47,500 nucleotides of DNA from Prorocentrum cordatum. Its lineage: Eukaryota > Sar > Dinophyceae > Prorocentrales > Prorocentraceae. How positions within the stretch are numbered: position 1 is the stretch's first letter; each line of letters starts with the position of its first letter. The position numbers and the translations under genes were made by a program. The stretch covers positions 1,281,663 to 1,329,162 of the forward strand of contig CAUYUJ010004002.1 in assembly GCA_963575745.1 (NCBI GenBank), given 5' to 3'. This document shows positions 1-11,350 of the stretch, piece by piece. The notes under the pieces are model-generated. The model made no database searches. It saw only the letters and a list, made by a program, of their open reading frames with translations, and was not told the DNA's origin.

Positions 1-85
1 CACCGCATCGGAGAGGCGAGATCAGTCAGCATCGAATCGGGAAATCGGATCGGATCGCAATCTACGCCGCATCGGCACTGAGCCG

Positions 86-160
86 AGATTCGGCTTCGAG
101 CTCACGGTGCTCCATCCGAAACCGAATCGGATGGAGCACTGTGAGCTCGAAGCCGAATCT
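86..160. repeat. Near-perfect inverted repeat, 34-nt arms
   Basis: Arms 86-119 and 127-160 pair with one G-T mismatch around a 7-nt loop (AACCGAA). Confidence 0.9.
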
Positions 161-177
161 GGGGAGACCAAAAGGTG

Positions 178-320
178 CCGATACCGCTACTCCCCTGACC
201 TCTCCCGGGGTGCGTTCTGACCAAAATTCCGAGGCGAATCCAGCGGTAGCGACGAGGGCCTCCGAGGAGGCCCCAAAAGGGGAATAAACGGGTGAAGGGT
301 AGAGGTATGGGGGTGCCTCT
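178..320 (+). repeat. MITE-like family 'GATACCGCTAC', copy 1
   Basis: It shares CGATACCGCTACTCCCC and ATTCCGAGGCGAATCCAGCG with 25856-25983. The right end GGTAGAGGTATG is a decayed inverse of the left end. Confidence 0.65.
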
Positions 321-566
321 TCCTCCCCTGAGAATCGGATCGATCGAACCGGAATGGGCCTCAGGGCCGGGGAGGAGGAGGCGGAGGCGGAGGCAGCTCC
401 AGGAAACAGCCCCGCGGGAACACCTCGCGGCGCCAGGCGGCTCAAGGCGGCCCTGCAGCCAGTCACGCCGCCTCCCGGAAGCGCATTCGCGCGGATGCCT
501 CGCCAGGGGCACGGAAATCCGCAGATGCGGCGGAGGCCAGTCCACAGGAAACCTGCCACAAGAAAC

Positions 567-842
567 CCAACCCTGAGACCCCAGGGCGTCTGTGGATTTT
601 TCGTGTGGGAGCGTCGCACTTCCCATGGCAAAGCCATCGAAACCCAAGCAACCCAGGGCACCCTGGAGGCAGGCAAGGTGTTTCTTGGCATGGGCCCCCA
701 CTGTACGGTGAGGGCGCTGGATGAGGAACCACTGGATGCGGAAGCCCGGGCCTGGAAGCCGGTGGAACTCCAACCGCGGACTGTCATGGATATCACCGCC
801 GCCCTCATCGGATCCGGGATCCTCCAATTAAACAGGGCCAGG
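567..842 (+). CDS. Possible coding fragment, function unknown
   Basis: About 90 codons within a longer open frame (354-1121) have ordinary protein composition, with many Glu, Asp, Thr, Lys and Ile (for example KAIETQATQGTLEAGKVFLG and RTVMDITAALIGSGILQLN). Most open frames in the window are instead Arg/Pro/Ala-rich. No family was recognised. It could be an exon, an old gene fragment or part of a retroelement. The reverse strand is also open over the same bases, which lowers confidence. Confidence 0.25.
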
Positions 843-871
843 ATCGGGATAAATCGGATCCGGAGCGCTCT

Positions 872-893
872 CAGAGCGTTCCGGAACGCTCTG
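872..893. repeat. Perfect 22-bp palindrome
   Basis: It is centred on TTCCGGAA with GAGCG arms. Function unknown. From here to about 1,820 no other structure or gene was recognised. Confidence 0.85.
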
Positions 894-1824
894 GAGCGGC
901 CGCGGCGCCCAATACATCCTCCAAACCCGCCGATTCTCAGAGATTTCGAGTTATCCCGATCCGATTTTGTCCCGATCTTCGCGTCGTTTTACCATTCCTT
1001 CACCAGCACCCTCCGCGGCCCCCAGAGCTCCCGACCCCCTTCCCCGAGGAGCACGGCCGGACCTACAGGACGGAAGAGCATCCTGCAAGGACATGCGCCC
1101 CTCCGCAGGCCGAACTGGTGAACATTCGAGGGTACCCTCCCCTGGGAAGCACGAGAGCATCCAACAAGCACGAGGAACATCAGGGCCCCCTCCCCGAACC
1201 GACCTCGACATCATAACAAAAACCTCGGGCCCGCCGCAGCTTCTCGTCCTGGGCTTGTTTCTCACAGCCCCCGGCACGAGCACGGGCCCCATCGGACCAA
1301 CATGCGAGCGACCCCTTGCGCTGGGGGTAGTTTTCTCGGCCCCTGGGCTCGCTTGCTGACGGCCCCGGTGCACGCTAGCAGGCCCCATCCAGGTGGGGAC
1401 GTCCGAGCCCTGCCCCTCGCCAGCCACCGCTTCGCCGCATGACAGACGATGAAACATTGGCATTGCGCGAGATGACACCGCGACGCGCCATCGGAGATCA
1501 GGGCGCTCACGCGCGACCTCACGCGGGCAACACACGCGCCAATGCCGGCGCAGACGACCCCGTTCTGCCGCGTCGCTCACGAGCTCGACGAATTCCAGGC
1601 CCTGCCCCCTCTGCCTGTCGAGTTGCCCTGCATCTTGCACTGGCGAGGGCCAAGGGTACACCGCTCTCTGCCGACCATCGGGCGGCAAACCGAGGAGCCA
1701 CGCCCGGGCTGAACAAACCACCCCGTCGAAGATCTGGGAGGCGCCATGGCCTCTCGTCACGCTCCGATGGCTCCTGGCACGGGCACCCCCATGAGACATC
1801 CGCGCGATGGCTGCTCGTAGATCT

Positions 1825-1920
1825 ATGCGTACACACATATACTTATATAACATATGTATGCTTGTATGTTATAAGTGTGTATATATATACACATGCAAGC
1901 ATAGGTGAATGTCTATATAG
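1825..1920. other. AT-rich island with inverted repeat
   Basis: A ~95-bp AT-rich stretch in GC-rich surroundings. ACTTATATAACAT (1841-1853) is mirrored by ATGTTATAAGT (1866-1876), followed by (TA)n and CACATGCAAGCATA. Its role is unknown. Confidence 0.7.
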
Positions 1921-2103
1921 CACCCCGCAGATGCGGATAAGAGTGAGTGGGCGGTGGGGACGTCGGCAGTCTGCGAGGCTCTGGAGAAGTTCGCAGCTGG
2001 CGCCGAAGTTTCACAAATCCGCCGGCCCCCTTGTGGGGCCACCAGGTTGTAGGCCTAAGGTTCGCAGTTTCCTGTACCAGTTGCAGCTTCCAGTTTCCAC
2101 TGT

Positions 2104-2170
2104 TGCAATTCTGCTTCTTGCTGCTTACTGTTCATTGTTACAGTTCTGCTTCTTGCTGCTTACTGTTCCT
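2104..2170 (+). repeat. 35-bp tandem duplication
   Basis: TTCTGCTTCTTGCTGCTTAC occurs at 2109 and 2144. Confidence 0.85.
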
Positions 2171-2260
2171 TGTTGATGGACCGCGCGAGGGGGGGAGGCC
2201 CCAAACGGGCATGTTTACCACGCCCTGAGCGTGTTGTCTGAGTTGCTGGGGTGGGTAAAA

Positions 2261-2668
2261 ATTCACTCCTCACGCAGATCCGCAGGGTCAGGGTCCAAAA
2301 ACACATGAGATTTGCCACATTTCTGAAATTCAGTGGCACCCCTCACGCAGATCGGCGGGGTCAGGGTGCAAAAACACAAGAGATTAGGTTCATTTCTGAA
2401 ATTCGGTGGCACCCCTTACGCAGATCGGCGGGGCCAGGGTGCAAAAACACATGGGATTTGCCACATTTCTGAAATTCAGTGGCACCCCTCACGCAGATCG
2501 GCGGGGTCAGGGTGCAAAAACACAAGAGATTCGGTAGATCTCTGAAATCCGGCGGCACCCCTCACGCAGATCGGCGGGGCCAGGGTTCAAAAATACATGG
2601 GATTTGCAACATTTCTGGCATTCGGTGGCACCCCTCACGCAGATCGGCGGGATCAGGGTGCAAAAACA
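2261..2668 (+). repeat. 73-bp tandem repeat, about six copies
   Basis: CACGCAGATC (one variant) recurs at 2271, 2344, 2417, 2490, 2563 and 2636. Each unit also holds a CAAAAACACA string and TTTCTGAAATTC. Related copies flank the satellite elements and recur at 8206-8395. Confidence 0.9.
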
Positions 2669-4651
2669 ATTATCCTGGCGAAAGACCCAACCATAAGCAA
2701 TTGTTGGTAACGCGTTGTGGGTGCCGCTTTCGGTGGGGCTCCATATGGGGCCACGAAGCGCTGCCTTGGATGGGGGAACCGCATGCGGACTGCGCCACCG
2801 GGGCGGGCCTTCGGTGGAGCTCCCTATGGGGCTACGAAACGCTGCCCTGGGTGGGGGAACCGCATGCGAACTGCGCCACTGGGGCCTTCGGTGGAGCTCC
2901 CTATGGTGCCACGAAACGCTGCCCTGGGTGGGGGAAGCGCATGCGAACTGCGCCACGGGGGCTTTCGGTGGAGCTCCCCATGGGGCCACGAAGCGCTGCC
3001 CTGGGTGGGGGACCGCATGCGAGAGCAGCCACTGGGGCCTCCGGTGGAGCTCCCTATGGGGCCACGAAACGCTGCCCTGGGTGGGGGAACCGCATGCGAA
3101 CACCCCCACTGGGGCCTTCGGTGGAGCTCCCTATGGGGCCACGAAACGCTGCCCTGGGTGGGGAACCGCATGCGAACACCCCCACTGGGGCCTTCGGTGG
3201 AGCTCCCTATGGGGCCACGAAACGCTGCCCTGGGTGGGGGAACCGCATGCGAACACCCCCACTGGGGCCTTCGGTGGAGCTCCCTATGGGGCTACGAAAC
3301 GCTGCCCTGGGTGGGGGAACCGCATGCGAACACCCCCACTGGGGCCTTCGGTGGAGCTCCCTATGGGGCCACGAAACGCTGCCCTGGGTGGGGGAACCGC
3401 ATGCGAACACCCCCACTGGGGCCTTCGGTGGAGCTCCCTATGGGGCCACGAAACGCTGCCCTGGGTGGGGGAACCGCATGCGAACACCCCCACTGGGGCC
3501 TTCGGTGGAGCTCCCTATGGGGCTACGAAACGCTGCCCTGGGTGGGGGAACCGCATGCGAACACCCCCACTGGGGCCTTCGGTGGAGCTCCCTATGGGGC
3601 CACGAAACGCTGCCCTGGGTGGGGGAACCGCATGCGAACACCCCCACTGGGGCCTTCGGTGGAGCTCCCTATGGGGCCACGAAACGCTGCCCTGGGTGGG
3701 GGCATGCGAACACCCCCACTGGGGCCTTCGGTGGAGCTCCCTATGGGGCCACGAAACGCTGCCCTGGGTGGGGGAACCGCATGCGAACACCCCCACTGGG
3801 GCCTTCGGTGGAGCTCCCTATGGGGCTACGAAACGCTGCCCTGGGTGGGGGAACCGCATGCGAACACCCCCACTGGGGCCTTCGGTGGAGCTCCCTATGG
3901 GGCCACGAAACGCTGCCCTGGGTGGGGGAACCGCATGCGAACACCCCCACTGGGGCCTTCGGTGGGTGGAGCTCCCTATGGGGCCACGAAACGCTGCCCT
4001 GGGTGGGGGAACCGCATGCGAACACCCCCACTGGGGCCTTCGGTGGAGCTCCCTATGGGGCTACGAAACGCTGCCCTGGGTGGGGGAACCGCATGCGAAC
4101 ACCCCCACTGGGGCCTTCGGTGGAGCTCCCTATGGGGCCACGAAACGCTGCCCTGGGTGGGGGAACCGCATGCGAGACCCCACTGGGGCCTTCGGTGGAG
4201 CTCCCTATGGGGCCACGAAACGCTGCCCTGGGTGGGGGAACCGCATGCGAACACCCCCACTGGGGCCTTCGGTGGAGCTCCCTATGGGGCCACGAAGCGC
4301 TGCCCTGGGTGGGGGAACCGCATGCGAACACCCCCACTGGGGCCTTCGGTGGAGCTCCCTATGGGGCCACGAAACGCTGCCCTGGGTGGGGGAACCGCAT
4401 GCGAACACCCCCACTGGGGCCTTCGGTGGAGCTCCCTATGGGGCCACGAAACGCTGCCCTGGGTGGGGGAACCGCATGCGAACACCCCCACTGGGGCCTT
4501 CGGTGGAGCTCCCTATGGGGCCACGAAACGCTGCCCTGGGTGGGGGAACCGCATGCGAACACCCCGGGGAGGAGGGAGGAGGAGAGGAAGGAGGGGAACG
4601 CGGGGCACCGTCTCTTCAAAACGAGGACCCAACACCACAGGATGGTTGGGA
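2669..4651 (+). mobile_element. Satellite-bearing element, copy 1 (non-autonomous, TIR-like ends)
   Basis: It starts ATTATCCTGGCGAAAGACCC and ends with the block CACCGTCTCTTCAAAACGAG ... GGATGGTTGGGA. CCCAACCAT at 2686-2694 is mirrored by ATGGTTGGG at 4642-4650. In between are a short unique leader, a 77-bp minisatellite (2733-4560) and a GGA-rich tract. It is embedded in 73-bp tandem repeats, which resume at 4652-4717. No coding sequence is present. The recurring ends in three copies argue that the whole is a defined repeat unit; that it moves as a transposon is inference. Confidence 0.6.
2733..4560 (+). repeat. 77-bp minisatellite array in copy 1
   Basis: About 24 units with the core CACTGGGGCCTTCGGTGGAG, then CTCCCTATGGGGCCACGAAA and GAACCGCATGCGAACACCCC. 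Units differ mainly at GCTACG/GCCACG and by small deletions (for example around 3690, 3960, 4180). No unit has a stop in several frames, and 77 is not a multiple of three, so all three frames stay open for kilobases. Confidence 0.9.
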
Positions 4652-4717
4652 AAAAGACTTTGCAACATGTCTAAAACTCGGTGGCACCCCTCACGCAGAT
4701 GGGCGGGGTCAGGGTCC
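4652..4717 (+). repeat. Single 73-bp-type unit between satellite elements 1 and 2
   Basis: AAACTCGGTGGCACCCCTCA and CGCAGATGGGCGGGGTCAGG match the 73-bp family. It separates the end of copy 1 from the start of copy 2. Confidence 0.75.
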
Positions 4718-6643
4718 AATTATCCTGGCGAAAGACCCAACCATAAGCAATTGTTGGTAACGCGTTGTGGGTGCCGCTTTCGGTGGGGCCACGAAGCGCT
4801 GCCTTGGATGGGGGAACCGCATGCGGACTGCGCCACCGGGGCGGGCCTTCGGAGGAGCTCCCTATGGGGCTACGAAACGCTGCCCTGGGTGGGGGAACCG
4901 CATGCGAACACCCCCACTGGGGCCTTCGGTGGAGCTCCCTATGGGGCCACGAAACGCTGCCCTGGGTGGGGGAACCGCATGCGAACACCCCCACTGGGGC
5001 CTTCGGTGGAGCTCCCTATGGGGCTACGAAACGCTGCCCTGGGTGGGGGAACCGCATGCGAACACCCCCACTGGGGCCTTCGGTGGAGCTCCCTATGGGG
5101 CCACGAAGCTGCCCTGGGTGGGGGAACCGCATGCGAACACCCCACTGGGGCCTTCGGTGGAGCTCCCTATGGGGCCACGAAACGCTGCCCTGGGTGGGGG
5201 AACGCATGCGAAACTGCGCCACTGGGGCCTTCGGTGGAGCTCCCTATGGGGCCACGAAAACGCTGCCCTGGGTGGGGGAACCGCATGCGAACACCCCCAC
5301 TGGGGCCTTCGGTGGAGCTCCCTATGGGGCCACGAAGCGCTGCCCTGGGTGGGGGAACCGCATGCGAACACCCCCACTGGGGCCTTCGGTGGAGCTCCCT
5401 ATGGGGCCACGAAACGCTGCCCTGGGTGGGGGAACCGCATGCGAACACCCCCACTGGGGCCTTCGGTGGAGCTCCCTATGGGGCTACGAAACGCTGCCCT
5501 GGGTGGGGGAACCGCATGCGAACACCCCCACTGGGGCCTTCGGTGGAGCTCCCTATGGGGCCACGAAACGCTGCCCTGGGTGGAACCGCATGCGAAGCTC
5601 CTATGCGAAAACTGGGTGGGGGACCGCATGCGAACACCCCACTGGGGCCTTCGGTGGAGCTCCTATGGGGCTACGAAACGCTGCCCTGGGTGGGGGAACC
5701 GCATGCGAACACCCCCACTGGGGCCTTCGGTGGAGTTCCCTATGGGGCCACGAAACGCTGCCCTGGGTGGGGGAACCGCATGCGAACACCCCCACTGGGG
5801 CCTTCGGTGGAGCTCCCTATGGGGGAACCGCATGCGAACAGCGGTGGAGCTCCTATGGGGCCACCTGGGTGGGGGAACCGCATGCGAACACCCCCACTGG
5901 GGCCTTCGGTGGAGCTCCCTATGGGGCCACGAAACGCTGCCCTGGGTGGGGGAACCGCATGCGAACACCCCCACTGGGGCCTTCGGTGGAGCTCCCTATG
6001 GGGCTACGAAACGCTGCCCTGGGTGGGGGAACCGCATGCGAACACCCCCACTGGGGCCTTCGGTGGAGCTCCCTATGGGGCCACGAAACGCTGCCCTGGG
6101 TGGGGGAACCGCATGCGAACACCCCCACTGGGGCCTTCGGTGGAGCTCCCTATGGGGCCACGAAACGCTGCCCTGGGTGGGGGAACCGCATGCGAACACC
6201 CCCACTGGGGCCTTCGGTGGAGCTCCCTATGGGGCCACGAAACGCTGCCCTGGGTGGGGGAACCGCATGCGAACACCCCCACTGGGGCCTTCGGTGGAGC
6301 TCCCTATGGGGCTACGAAACGCTGCCCTGGGTGGGGGAACCGCATGCGAACACCCCCACTGGGGCCTTCGGTGGAGCTCCCTATGGGGCCACGAAACGCT
6401 GCCCTGGGTGGGGGAACCGCATGCGAACACCCCCACTGGGGCCTTCGGTGGAGCTCCCTATGGGGCCACGAACACCCCCACTGGGGCCTTCGCTGTAATG
6501 GGTGGGTGAAACGCAGAGAGGAGGGAGGAGAGGGTAGGAGGAGGGAGGAGGAGGGGGAGGAGGGGGAGGAGGAGAGGAGGAGAGGAGAGGACGCGGGCAC
6601 CGTCTCTTCAAAACGAGGACCCAACACCACAGGATGGTTGGGA
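4718..6643 (+). mobile_element. Satellite-bearing element, copy 2
   Basis: Same start (AATTATCCTGGCGAAAGACC) and same end block as copy 1, with CCCAACCAT at 4736-4744 and ATGGTTGGG at 6634-6642. The 77-bp array (4783-6470) is more rearranged than copy 1, with scrambled units near 5580-5660 and 5820-5880. A GGAG-rich polypurine tract lies at 6505-6595. No coding content. Confidence 0.6.
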
Positions 6644-6726
6644 AACATGATGGACCCACGAACCCGGAAAGGGATATAGACATGTGGAGCATGGACACGT
6701 TTTCATGATACCCAACTGGGCAACAC

Positions 6727-6870
6727 CTCACGAAACATCCCACGAGACACCTCACGAAACAGCCCACGAGACACCTCACGAAACATTCCACGAGACACCT
6801 CACGAAACATTCCACGAGACACCCCGCGAAACATTCCACGAGACACCCCACGAAACATTCCACGACGACA
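6727..6870 (+). repeat. 24-bp tandem repeat, about six copies
   Basis: The unit is CACCTCACGAAACATTCCAC plus GAGA. It is in frame with itself (HETPHETF) but no gene is evident. Confidence 0.9.
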
Positions 6871-6889
6871 GGCAACCACTCAACCAAGG

Positions 6890-7803
6890 CGGTGTGGTCG
6901 TGCTGGGGAGTGGTCGTGCTGGGGTGTGGTCGTGCTGGGGGGTGGTCGTGCTGGGGCTGGTCGTGCTGGGGGGGTGGTCGTGCTGGGGCGTGGTCGTGTG
7001 GGGCGTGGGCGTCGTGCTGGGCGTGGTCGTGGGGCGTGGTCGTGCTGGGGCGTGGTCGTGCTGGGGCGTGGTCGTGCTGGGGTGTGGTCGTGCTGTGGTA
7101 AGGTCGTGCTGGGGTGCGGTCGTGCTGGGGTGTGGTCTTGCTGGGGTGGGTCGTCGTGATCGTGGGGTGGGGTCGATCGTGGTCGTGGGGTGGGGTCGTG
7201 CTGGGGTGTGGTCGTGCTGGGGTGGGTCGTGCTGGGGCTGGGGTGGTCGTGCTGGGGTGTGGTCGTGCTGGGGTGTGGTCGTGCTGGGGCTGGGGTGGTC
7301 GTGCTGGGGTGGGGTCGTGCTGGGGTGGGTTCGTGCTGGGGTGTGGTCGTGCTCCGCACCCTGTGATTTATCGATCGGGTCGTGCTGGGGTGTGGGTGCG
7401 TGCTGGGGTGTGGTCGTGCTGGGGTGTGGTCGTGCTGGGGTGTGGTCGTGCTGGGGTGTGGTCGTGCTGGGGTGTGGTCGTGCTGGGGGGTGGTCGTGCT
7501 GGGGGGGTGGTCGTGCTGGGGGGTGGTCGTGCTGGGGCGTGGTCGTGCTGGGGCGTGGTCGTGCTGGGGCGTGGTCGTGCTGGGGCGTGGTCGTGCTGTG
7601 GTGAGGTCGTGCTGGGGTGTGGTCGTGCTGGGGTGTGGTCTTGCTGGGGTAGGGTCGTGCTGGGGTCGGGTCGTGCTGGGGTGTGGTCGTGCTGGGGTAT
7701 GGTCGTGCTGGGGTGGGGTCGTGCTGGGGTGGGGTCGTGCTGGGGTCTGGTCGTGCTGGGGTGTGGTCGTGCTGGGGTATGGTCGTGCTAGGGTGGGGTC
7801 GTG
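6890..7803 (+). repeat. 16-bp G-rich minisatellite, about 55 copies
   Basis: The unit is GTCGTGCTGGGGTGTG with variants. A foreign 24-nt block (GCACCCTGTGATTTATCGAT) interrupts it near 7353 and recurs at 8013. GGGG runs about every 16 nt give quadruplex potential on the plus strand. Confidence 0.9.
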
Positions 7804-8080
7804 CATTTCGCTCGAGACATCCTGCCAAAATTCCAGGAAATCGTACAAAAACAAAGGAATTAGTCGAGACATCATCGAAATTCCTTCGCGCGGGGCGCTT
7901 TTCCGCGTCGCGGTCGGCTCTGCAAAACAAGCGTTTCGCTCGAGACATCCTCGGCATACTCTGCGGAGCAAGCGTTTCGCTCGAGACATCCTCAACACAC
8001 GAAAAAGTGGCCCGCACCCTGTGATTTATCGATCGGGATTTCAAAAACAAGCGTTTCGCTCGAGACATCCTCAAATTTTA
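7804..8080 (+). repeat. Dispersed motif TTTCGCTCGAGACATCCT, four copies
   Basis: Copies lie near 7807, 7937, 7975 and 8055, some preceded by AACAAGCG. The spacing is irregular. Confidence 0.8.
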
Positions 8081-8205
8081 ATTCGCCGGCCTCCTTCGAC
8101 CTCGTTATTTATCAGGGAAAAAATTCGCCGGCCTCCCTCAAGCAGGCACCGGGGGACAGGTTTACCTACTAAAAGAGAACCCTGGGCCTATGCCCTTTCC
8201 GGGGA

Positions 8206-8395
8206 AAACACATGGGATTTGCCACATTTCTGAAATTCGGTGGCACCCCTCACGCAGATCGGCAGGTTCAGGGTGCAAAAACACGGGAGATTCGCCACAT
8301 TTCTGAAATTCGGCGGCACCCCTCACGCAGATCGGTAGGGTCAGGGTCCAAAAGCACACCCGCGACGCAGATCCGTAGGGTCAGAGTCGAAAAAC
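8206..8395 (+). repeat. 73-bp family, partial copies
   Basis: Two to three units with CACCCCTCACGCAGATCGG and TTTCTGAAATTCGG, as at 2261-2668. The last unit is truncated. Confidence 0.85.
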
Positions 8396-8512
8396 AAACA
8401 GGTCCCGATGCATCTCCCATTATCCGAGACAGGGGGCCGGCGGGGCGAAGCTCTTACGGATTATACAACGAGCCCGCAGCAGTCGCCGACTTTTGCGTCA
8501 AACCAATATGGG

Positions 8513-8668
8513 TAGGTCGCGGGTGGGTCGCGGGTGGGTCGCGGGTTGGGTCGCGGGTGGGCCGCGGATGGGTCGATGTTGGGTCGCGGGTGGGTCGCGG
8601 CTGGGTCGGGTGGGTCTCGGGGTGGGTCGCAATGTGGTCGCGGGTGGGTCGCGGGTGGGTCGCGCCTT
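8513..8668 (+). repeat. GGGTCGCGGGTG minisatellite
   Basis: About a dozen degenerate units of 12 bp. Confidence 0.85.
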
Positions 8669-8689
8669 CTGTGGCCCCGCATTATCTGC

Positions 8690-8863
8690 ACATCGTGGCC
8701 CCCGCTCGTTCGCGCTCTTCGTGGCCCCATACGCATTCCCTTCGTGTCCCCGCTGTCGCCCTTCGTGGCCTACTTCGTGCCCTTCGTGGCCCTGCTGTCG
8801 TTCTCTCTCGCTCTCGCTTTCGCTCGTCGTCGCCGTCGTCGTCGTCGTCGCCGTCGTCTTCGA

Positions 8864-8923
<60 letters not shown>

Positions 8924-8925
8924 GG
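8690..8925 (+). repeat. CTTCGTGGCC repeats grading into (GTC)n
   Basis: Several CTTCGTGGCC/CTTCGTGTCC units up to about 8790, then a nearly pure (GTC)n tract from 8823. From 8,930 to 9,980 there is GC-rich sequence with a short (TTG)n tract (9172-9212) and CAG-rich patches; no gene was recognised. Confidence 0.8.
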
Positions 8926-9984
8926 TCGGTCCCCTGTCCGTCCCTCTTGGGGTCGGGTCGACGGTCCGCGGCCGCCCCGCCGATCAGCGCTGCCGCTGGC
9001 CAGGCCGACGGTCCGCGGCCGCCCCGCCGCTTGCCGGGGCCCGGCCTGCAGGGAAGCAAGGTCTACCCCCCAAAACGGGTTCGATCGAAGACGAAGAGGG
9101 CGGGTTTCGAGAGTTTGGGAAATATGCGTTATTGGACACTCGAGCAGATAAAGGGCGAACAGTCTTAAAATGATTATTGTTGTTGTCGTTGTTGTTGTCG
9201 TTGTTGCCGTGCGTCGCCCCTCTCTGCTGCCCGGCGGGGTCGCGTTCCCCTCCCCCCCCCGGGCCCGCCCCCGCGCGCCCTCGCCGCCCCCTCCGCCTTC
9301 TCTGGCGGCCCCTGCCAACCCCAGCTCGCGCGGGCGGCGGGACTGCTTTTCTCGCTCCGCGCCGGCGTCGGCGGGGGGCGGGCAAAGCGCCCCCGCATGC
9401 TGCCCGCAGCAGCACCTAGCGCGGCGCTTGCTTCGGCGGGCGCTTCTCCGGGGGCCACAACACCTTGGCCGCCCTTGCGGGGGCGCGGTCCGCGACCGCG
9501 CAGGCAAAGCGCCCCCGCCACTCCCCCCGCGCCCCGAGGCGCTTCTCCGCGGCGGCCACCGCGCCCTGAGGACCAACTGGAGGAACGGGCAGAAAAGGGC
9601 GGCGGGGCAGCAGCAGGGCGCGGCAGGGCAGCAGCAGGGCAGCAGGTCCTCAGCCCTCTGTCTCCGCCCGCTCCTCCAGTTGGTCTCGCGTTTCTGCTGG
9701 GCGAGCACCTTCCTCTGGTCGAACAGGGCGGCGTTCGCCTGCCCCAGCTGGCCCGGTGGGCGTCGCGCCAGGTTGCGCGCGCGTGGGGGCAGCAGGGCAG
9801 CGGCAGAGCGCAGTAGCGCAGCGGCAGGGCGCAGCGGGACAGCAGCAGCCTCCGCCTTCAATCCCGCGGATGCTTTGAGGGGCCCAGAGACCAACTTGCC
9901 AGATCGGCCAGGGCGCGCCGCTTGGCTCCTGGAGCGCCTCGCGGCTCTTTGGATGACATGTTCGGCCCCAGGAGGGCCTCACGA

Positions 9985-10515
9985 GCCTCTCAAGACGTCT
10001 CAAGAGGGCCCCAAGTCGCCGAAAGATCGCCCCAAGACGCCCAAGACGGTCTCAAGACTGTCCACAATGTCCCCAAGACGGCCCCGCCCCCAAGAGGTCT
10101 CCCAAGGGGGATCCGGGAGGCATAAACCATTGATTTGTTTTGGAGTTTGAAAGATGTTGGTTCTCTCCCCTTTTCCAAGACGGCGGAAGAGGCCCCCAAG
10201 ATCGCCCCAAGACGGCTCAAGAGGCTCCCAAGAGGGCACCAAAACGGCCCAAGAGGCCTCCGAGACGTCCCAAGAGGCCAGAAGAGGCCCCCAAGAGGCC
10301 CCCAAGAGGCTCCAACGAGACCCCGAGAGACCCCCAAGAGGCCCCCAAGAGACCCCCAAGAAGGCCGCAAGAAGCCCCCAGGAGGCCTCCAAGAGGCCCC
10401 AAGAGGCTCCCGAGAGGCCCCCACAAGGCCCCCAAGCGTGCTGAAAACTGCCCCCAAGAGGCCCCAAACCTGTCCCCAAGAGGCCCCCGAGAGCGCTCCA
10501 AACAAACCCCCAAAA
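9985..10515 (+). repeat. Degenerate 'AAGAGGCCCC' minisatellite
   Basis: About 40 units of 9-12 bp based on CCCAAGAGGCC and CCCAAGACGGC. The same kind of unit recurs at 10720-11350 and 25090-25200. Confidence 0.8.
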
Positions 10516-10719
10516 GCTTTCCTAAGGACTCTGACCCACAATCCAGGCACGGGCGGGATGGACCGAAAGCCATTCGAGCCGCCGCCCCCTGTGGCTAGCT
10601 ACAGGGTTGCACGGCGTGATGATTTTGTGGTTTTCGATTCTTGTAGAATTCCCAATGGTGTCTCAGCCCAGCCCCCCGGCCACCAGGAAAGCCCAGTACA
10701 GTATACAGTCCGTCGATTC

Positions 10720-11350
10720 CCCCATCCAAGATGCAAGATGGCATCCAAGACGGCTAAGATGGGCTCTAAGACGGCCAAGATGTTCCCATTAAGGCCCAAG
10801 ATTGCGGCCAGATGTATCTAAGACGGTCCAATATGCATTCAAGACTGCCTAAGATGGCCTCCAGACGGCCCAACACGGCCCAAGAGGCTCCCAAGATGCC
10901 TCCACGACGGCCCAAGAGGTTGGTCCAAGAGGTCCTCCAGAAGGCCCGAAGAAGCCGAATTCATTGATGGTCCGTGCGTTCCTGATGGATGTTGGCATTT
11001 GCTTCAAAATGGCCTTCCGACGGCCTTCCGACGTGCCAAGGCTTCCACGATTACCCCAAGATCGCCCAAGAGGCCTCCAAGATGGCCCCAGCACGGCCCA
11101 GGATCCTTCCAAGACGGCCCCAAAGAGCCCCAAGATGGCCCAAGTGGCCGCCAAGACGCCCAAGATGGCATTGACGACGAACCTCAAGCGCCCCAAGAGG
11201 GCCCCAAGACGGCCCAGAGAGGCTCCCAAGACTGCTTCCGACGGCGTCAGACGGGCCAGGAACTCCGCAAGACGGCCAAAGGAGCCCCCAGGAACCCAAG
11301 AGGCCAAAGGATGTCCCCAAGAGGCTTCGTAGAGGCCCTCAGGAAGCTGG
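10720..11350 (+). repeat. Second 'CCAAGACGGCC' minisatellite block
   Basis: Degenerate units such as CCAAGATGGCCC and CCAAGACGGCCC. The 200 bp before it (10,516-10,719) are unique with no recognised gene. Confidence 0.75.

Noticed and set aside
2479-6679. Open frames of 570-1,320 codons across 2.5-6.7 kb in all plus frames, with matching minus frames
   Set aside because: They arise because the 77-bp unit has no stop in several frames and 77 is not a multiple of three. The translations are the same peptide cycling through frames.
6800-8074. Minus-strand ORFs of 370-420 codons rich in His, Pro, Arg and Thr
   Set aside because: They are translation of the 16-bp minisatellite, with no domain.
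2261-8395. CRISPR-like regular repeats
   Set aside because: The units are tandem, with no unique spacers and no cas genes, and the DNA is eukaryotic.
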